From: Methanobacteriota archaeon | Lineage (GTDB): Archaea > Thermoplasmatota > Poseidoniia > Poseidoniales > Thalassarchaeaceae | Direction: 5' to 3' | NCBI GenBank assembly: GCA_002725475.1 | Contig: PBPH01000022.1 | Coordinates: 1-19,672, forward strand | DNA: 19,672 nucleotides | Shown: positions 16,732-19,672 of the stretch, piece by piece | Layout: every line of letters starts with the position of its first letter | Numbering within the stretch: position 1 is the stretch's first letter | Notes under the pieces: model-generated | The model's input: only the letters and a program-made list of their open reading frames with translations | Databases searched by the model: none | Told to the model about the DNA's origin: nothing | Translations under genes and position numbers: made by a program

Positions 16732-17031
16732 TTAGAAATCCTGCATCAAATTCTTTAGATTATTTGTTGCCTGTTGAGATGAACTTCTATGCTGGTTATT
16801 ATCTACTTGGGCATTGTTATTTATCGTTGAATTTCTTTCAATTAATTGCATTGTGTGTTCATTTTCGGATTGTACTGCCGACAGATTTTTTCCAGCCCTA
16901 ATACTGGCTAGTGCCAAGGCTTCTTGACGTAATTTTGCCATTGTTTCAGGACCAGGCAGTGGATCTCCACAAAAGCGGCAGAATCTGGTGTCATCATCTT
17001 GTTGTTCTGAGCAAGAAGGGCAGTAAACCAT
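16732..17031 (-). CDS. small zinc-ribbon protein
   Basis: A 99-residue soluble protein of unknown role. The N terminus is a double-CXXC zinc ribbon (Cys4, Cys7, Cys18, Cys21: YCPSC and FCRFCG). The rest is polar, with a helical stretch (about 30-60) and an Asn/Gln/Ser-rich C terminus (STINNNAQVDNN, SSSQQATNN) that is likely disordered. ATG 17031 puts the ribbon at the very start; TTG 17040 would add three residues. Neither has a convincing ribosome site. It lies about 80 bases after the preceding minus-strand gene, which ends at 17114. Such ribbons are common in archaea and give no specific function. Confidence 0.75.
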   Translation of the reverse strand: MVYCPSCSEQQDDDTRFCRFCGDPLPGPETMAKLRQEALALASIRAGKNLSAVQSENEHTMQLIERNSTINNNAQVDNNQHRSSSQQATNNLKNLMQDF

Positions 17032-17113
17032 TGTGACCAAATAACCCTGTAGTGGGTCGCAATTGAATGTGTCGCAAGATTAGGAATTACATTGCCCATT
17101 GAGTTGATGGAAA

Positions 17114-18232
17114 TCATCCGACATTGCTAACAAAAATATTCCAGACGTCTAATCCTGCAGCAGTGGCCCTTTCCGAAACTTCTTGGAATGCGGGACTCTC
17201 CATAATCTGTTCAGCTTCTAGGCCACCTGCTTTTAGTAATTGAATAATATCAACTAATTCTTCCTTAATTTCTATACTGTCGTCAAGATCTTCTTCTTCT
17301 TGAGACTCTGGTTCCGCGTTTTGATTAACAGTTTCTTCAACAACTTCCTGCTTTTTGGTTACTTCAGGAACTTCAACCGGTTGAGGTGATAGATAGGTGG
17401 CTGCAATTGGTTCTGTTGTCGTTGTCTCTACGGCATTTTCTTCTTTAGCAGGTTCAGTGACAGTTTCAGCAACAGAGGGGGCCCCTCCTAAATTTGGAAT
17501 GGAGACGGGACCTGTAGGCATTACGAATGTAGGTGGATCGTTAATTGGGGTTGCAACTGATTCTGATTTAGCAACTTCTTTTGGCAGTTCATCCGTACCA
17601 AAACTATGGGTCAGGCCAGCTAGTTTTCCAGCAAAGTCTGAGTCTTCCTGGGGTGGCTCTGTAGGGGCTGTTGTTGGTTGGATGGTTCCACTTGAAGAAG
17701 GGATGGTTAGCCATGCTTTTGCTTCGATATCATAGGGTGAGGTCTGTAGGGGTAGTATTTCTATTGAATCAAGCCAGGGGTCCCGGAAGGTAGTCCACTT
17801 TGTAGGGGTAAATTCTTCGGCACCCTCTGCTGGGGCGATGATTACGTCTTCCTTTGGCCACTCGTCTTTAACCAATGGACCAACCCATCTTCCAAGGTCC
17901 TCAAGAGCCACATCTAAAAACATGAATGAGGCACTTTTTGGGTCAAGCCCCCTCTCTTCGATTTCATGAGATTCTATTCTTGGGCGGTAGAAAATAGCCC
18001 AACAAGGGTGTTTGAGTCCAACTGTTGAAGAATGGCTTTCAAATCGTTGCCTATGTCTTCTTTGTAGAAGTACTAGAATTTGTGTCCTTTGATGCCCTGC
18101 TTGCCAAATATTTGCTGTTCTAGTAGGTGCTGATTCTGCAAGGCTTGAGAGACTAACTCCCTTGATTATCTCAACCTGAGTCACGACTATCAGGGGGACG
18201 AACCGGCCCTCAGTTAGAAGTATTATGCTCAA
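17114..18232 (-). CDS. unrecognised acidic protein with folded ends and a Pro/Thr/Glu-rich middle
   Basis: Not recognised. With TTG 18232 the product has 372 residues. The first 165 or so look folded and beta-rich (FVPLIVVTQVEIIKG, QILVLLQRRHRQRF, CWAIFYRP, ASFMFLDVALEDLGRWVG). The middle, from about 175 to 315, is Pro/Thr/Glu/Val-rich, low in complexity and probably disordered. The C terminus (about 315-372: EIKEELVDIIQLLKAGGL, then ERATAAGLDVWNIFV) looks helical. No signal peptide or membrane helix is seen. The frame is open up to GTG 18277, but TTG 18232 overlaps the asd stop (TTGA) and has GAGGG 9 bases upstream, so translational coupling to asd is likely. Possible roles are only guesses, so none is given. 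Confidence 0.75.
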   Translation of the reverse strand: MSIILLTEGRFVPLIVVTQVEIIKGVSLSSLAESAPTRTANIWQAGHQRTQILVLLQRRHRQRFESHSSTVGLKHPCWAIFYRPRIESHEIEERGLDPKSASFMFLDVALEDLGRWVGPLVKDEWPKEDVIIAPAEGAEEFTPTKWTTFRDPWLDSIEILPLQTSPYDIEAKAWLTIPSSSGTIQPTTAPTEPPQEDSDFAGKLAGLTHSFGTDELPKEVAKSESVATPINDPPTFVMPTGPVSIPNLGGAPSVAETVTEPAKEENAVETTTTEPIAATYLSPQPVEVPEVTKKQEVVEETVNQNAEPESQEEEDLDDSIEIKEELVDIIQLLKAGGLEAEQIMESPAFQEVSERATAAGLDVWNIFVSNVG

Positions 18233-19296
18233 ACGAGCAGACCCTCTTGCATTGCTAGTTCTGCTAGCAAGACACACCCCCCTGCCGCTCCACGTACGGT
18301 GTTTTCTGAAAATGCAGAGAAAGTTAGTGTCGAACCAATTAGCTTTAGATTATAGACGGTGATTGCCATTCCAGACTTCAAATTAGTTGCCGGGTCGTGG
18401 TTATCAGATTCGCTCCCTGCTCTACATGCGTCCTCAAAATCGATTGAAGATTTACTGAGAATTAGGGGGCATCTTGGTGCTGAGGGGAGATTCAATTCCT
18501 GAGGTTTAGATGAGAAATTAGAAATCAAATCCTCAATATCTTCGATAGCAGCCTCCTTTTCAAGATCTACTTTCACTTTAACTACATGGCCATAATTTCT
18601 CATTACCCGTTTGCAAATTACTTGGGTAACAAAATGGGCGGGCTTCACTTTAGATTCGAGTGTCCCAAGTAAGCGAAGACATTCCTCTGAGATTTTTTCT
18701 GCTTCACCTGGAATCTCTGGTGAAAAATTCTCATGTGAATTTAGTAGTTCATATCCTCCGCCAGATAGCGATTGCTCGGTTTCAATTTTCACACTCTTGA
18801 ATGAATAAACATCCCAAATTGGTTTGAGAGACATAGCTACTGGCATTACGGTGCAATTTGTTGAACATATGATAAATCCCGATTTTGACCCGCCCAGTAA
18901 CATAATATGATCTGGATTTAGTTCTGGAATTATTAGTGGAACATCAGGCGACATACGATGAGCCGCAGAGTTGGAAAAAACCTGTTTGCCTAAATCTTTT
19001 AGAAAGGGCTCAAGTTCTAGAGCTAAGTCCGTTGGAAGTGCAGAAAAAACCAATTGAATATTTAATTTATCTAATTGAAACTTTAAGTCACTTTTTTCAC
19101 ATGAATGAACCTTTAGGGGAGGCAGTCTTGGTCTTGGTTCAGGGAGATTCCAAGGTATTTCAGATAATTGCTTACCTTGTTGTTTCGGGGAGCCAAACAC
19201 AGCAGATAATTCAAACCAAGGATGATTCGACAAGCGTTGTTGGAGCCGTTGTGCAACGATTCCGCTGGAACCTATTAGTGCCACCTTTGTACGCAC
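18229..19296 (-). CDS. asd: aspartate-semialdehyde dehydrogenase, archaeal/fungal type
   Basis: Reduces aspartyl phosphate to aspartate semialdehyde with NADPH, the branch-point step toward threonine, methionine and lysine. The 355 residues contain the nucleotide-binding GSSGIVAQRL (9-18), the family stretch FSNSAAHRM and DVPLIIPELNPDH (118-130), the catalytic cysteine in STNCT (Cys148), SLSGGGY (176-182), CKRVMRNYGH with the active-site His236, and ENTVRGAAGG near the end (331-340). The STNC and PELNPDH forms mark the archaeal/fungal branch rather than the bacterial Asd. The start is GTG 19296 with GAGG seven bases upstream. The stop overlaps the next gene's start. Confidence 0.95.
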   Translation of the reverse strand: MRTKVALIGSSGIVAQRLQQRLSNHPWFELSAVFGSPKQQGKQLSEIPWNLPEPRPRLPPLKVHSCEKSDLKFQLDKLNIQLVFSALPTDLALELEPFLKDLGKQVFSNSAAHRMSPDVPLIIPELNPDHIMLLGGSKSGFIICSTNCTVMPVAMSLKPIWDVYSFKSVKIETEQSLSGGGYELLNSHENFSPEIPGEAEKISEECLRLLGTLESKVKPAHFVTQVICKRVMRNYGHVVKVKVDLEKEAAIEDIEDLISNFSSKPQELNLPSAPRCPLILSKSSIDFEDACRAGSESDNHDPATNLKSGMAITVYNLKLIGSTLTFSAFSENTVRGAAGGCVLLAELAMQEGLLV

Positions 19297-19342
19297 GTTG
19301 TCGCCTCAATAACTTCGAACAGCCCTTTCTTCATAGCAACGT

Positions 19343-19368
19343 CGGTTAATCGGCATCTTCTTTAACCG
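19343..19368. promoter_or_regulatory. inverted repeat in the divergent asd / 19419 intergenic region
   Basis: CGGTTAA (19343-19349) and TTAACCG (19362-19368) are complementary arms 12 bases apart, midway between two divergent starts (19296 and 19419). It could be an operator or paired promoter elements. Seven-base arms can arise by chance. Confidence 0.3.
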
Positions 19369-19418
19369 CCGAATTAAGTTGCGATTGTTCAAATAGGGTG
19401 GCAACTGGAGATGGTAAT

Positions 19419-19672
19419 ATGGTAGAAGCAACAAGCATAGCATTGATGATTTTTGGTGCCGTTCTTGGTGCTGCTATTGGGTGGTTACTTGCCTCGCAAA
19501 AGTTGGCTGTACGAATTACAAAGGCAGAAACAAAGATGGAGGCTAGAGAGGAGGCTTTGGCTCAGTCGGAAGAACTTTTGAGGGCCCAGAACAAAGCAAT
19601 GGCATCTGATACCGCTAAAGAGATCCATAATCGGCGGATACATTTGATTGTCGCGCGTCCCGAGGCAAGCGA
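19419..19672 (+). CDS. membrane-anchored coiled-coil protein, 5' part only
   Basis: Open to the window end; 84 codons are seen. An N-terminal membrane helix (about residues 7-26: IALMIFGAVLGAAIGWLL) is followed by a charged helical stretch rich in Lys, Glu, Ala and Gln (KAETKMEAREEALAQSEEL), likely a coiled coil. This layout is shared by RmuC-type proteins and by other membrane-tethered coiled-coil proteins, and the part seen does not decide. GGAG at 19407-19410 lies eight bases before ATG 19419. The gene diverges from asd across 122 bases. Confidence 0.7.
   Translation, partial: MVEATSIALMIFGAVLGAAIGWLLASQKLAVRITKAETKMEAREEALAQSEELLRAQNKAMASDTAKEIHNRRIHLIVARPEAS

Noticed and set aside
18233..18277. 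GTG 18277 as start of the unrecognised acidic protein
   Set aside because: The added residues are encoded inside the end of asd. TTG 18232 with GAGGG upstream and a stop/start overlap is more likely.

Overview
The window looks like a marine archaeal chromosome fragment, most likely Marine Group II (Poseidoniales). This is inference from gene content, not from a search. Information-processing genes are archaeal: a Nop5/fibrillarin pair, the exosome subunit Csl4, a METTL5-type methyltransferase and an archaeal/fungal-type aspartate-semialdehyde dehydrogenase. They sit among metabolic and repair genes of bacterial flavour: SCO1, MutM/Fpg, the fused mutase IcmF and a long-chain acyl-CoA synthetase. 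Initiation is mixed. Some genes have strong Shine-Dalgarno sites (GGTGA/GAGGTGA), others look leaderless with an AT-rich box near -26. TTG and GTG starts are frequent.

Layout. Positions 102-3395 (+): nop5 and flpA (C/D-box RNP methylation of RNA), a SCO1 lipoprotein and mutM. Positions 3396-5190 (+): the most unusual region, two short multi-pass membrane proteins that look like paralogous, degenerate aquaporin (MIP) family members. Each has its own upstream region with the same ordered motifs at matching spacing, and each is followed by a hairpin/T-run terminator. Positions 5271-6737 (+): an unrecognised membrane-anchored protein with repeated Cys-pair modules. Its 3' end converges on the next gene with only 14 bp between them.

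Positions 6752-12032 (-): a long-chain acyl-CoA synthetase followed 10 bp later by IcmF (B12 domain, GTPase chaperone and acyl-CoA mutase in one chain), which suggests fatty- and branched-acid catabolism. Positions 12150-16657 (-): a METTL5-type methyltransferase, a Csl4 protein with an unusual C-terminal RRM and Gly/Arg tail, a radical SAM protein with a helix-hairpin-helix end, and a SMUG1-type uracil-DNA glycosylase starting one base after the radical SAM stop. The last two may form a DNA-repair pair. Positions 16732-19296 (-): asd, an unrecognised acidic protein whose start overlaps the asd stop, and a small zinc-ribbon protein. From 19419 (+) a divergent membrane-anchored coiled-coil protein runs off the end.

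The best candidates for something undescribed are the tandem NPA-less MIP-like genes with their shared promoter/leader module, the Csl4-RRM fusion, and the radical SAM-HhH/SMUG1 pair. No tRNA, rRNA, CRISPR array or insertion sequence was seen.
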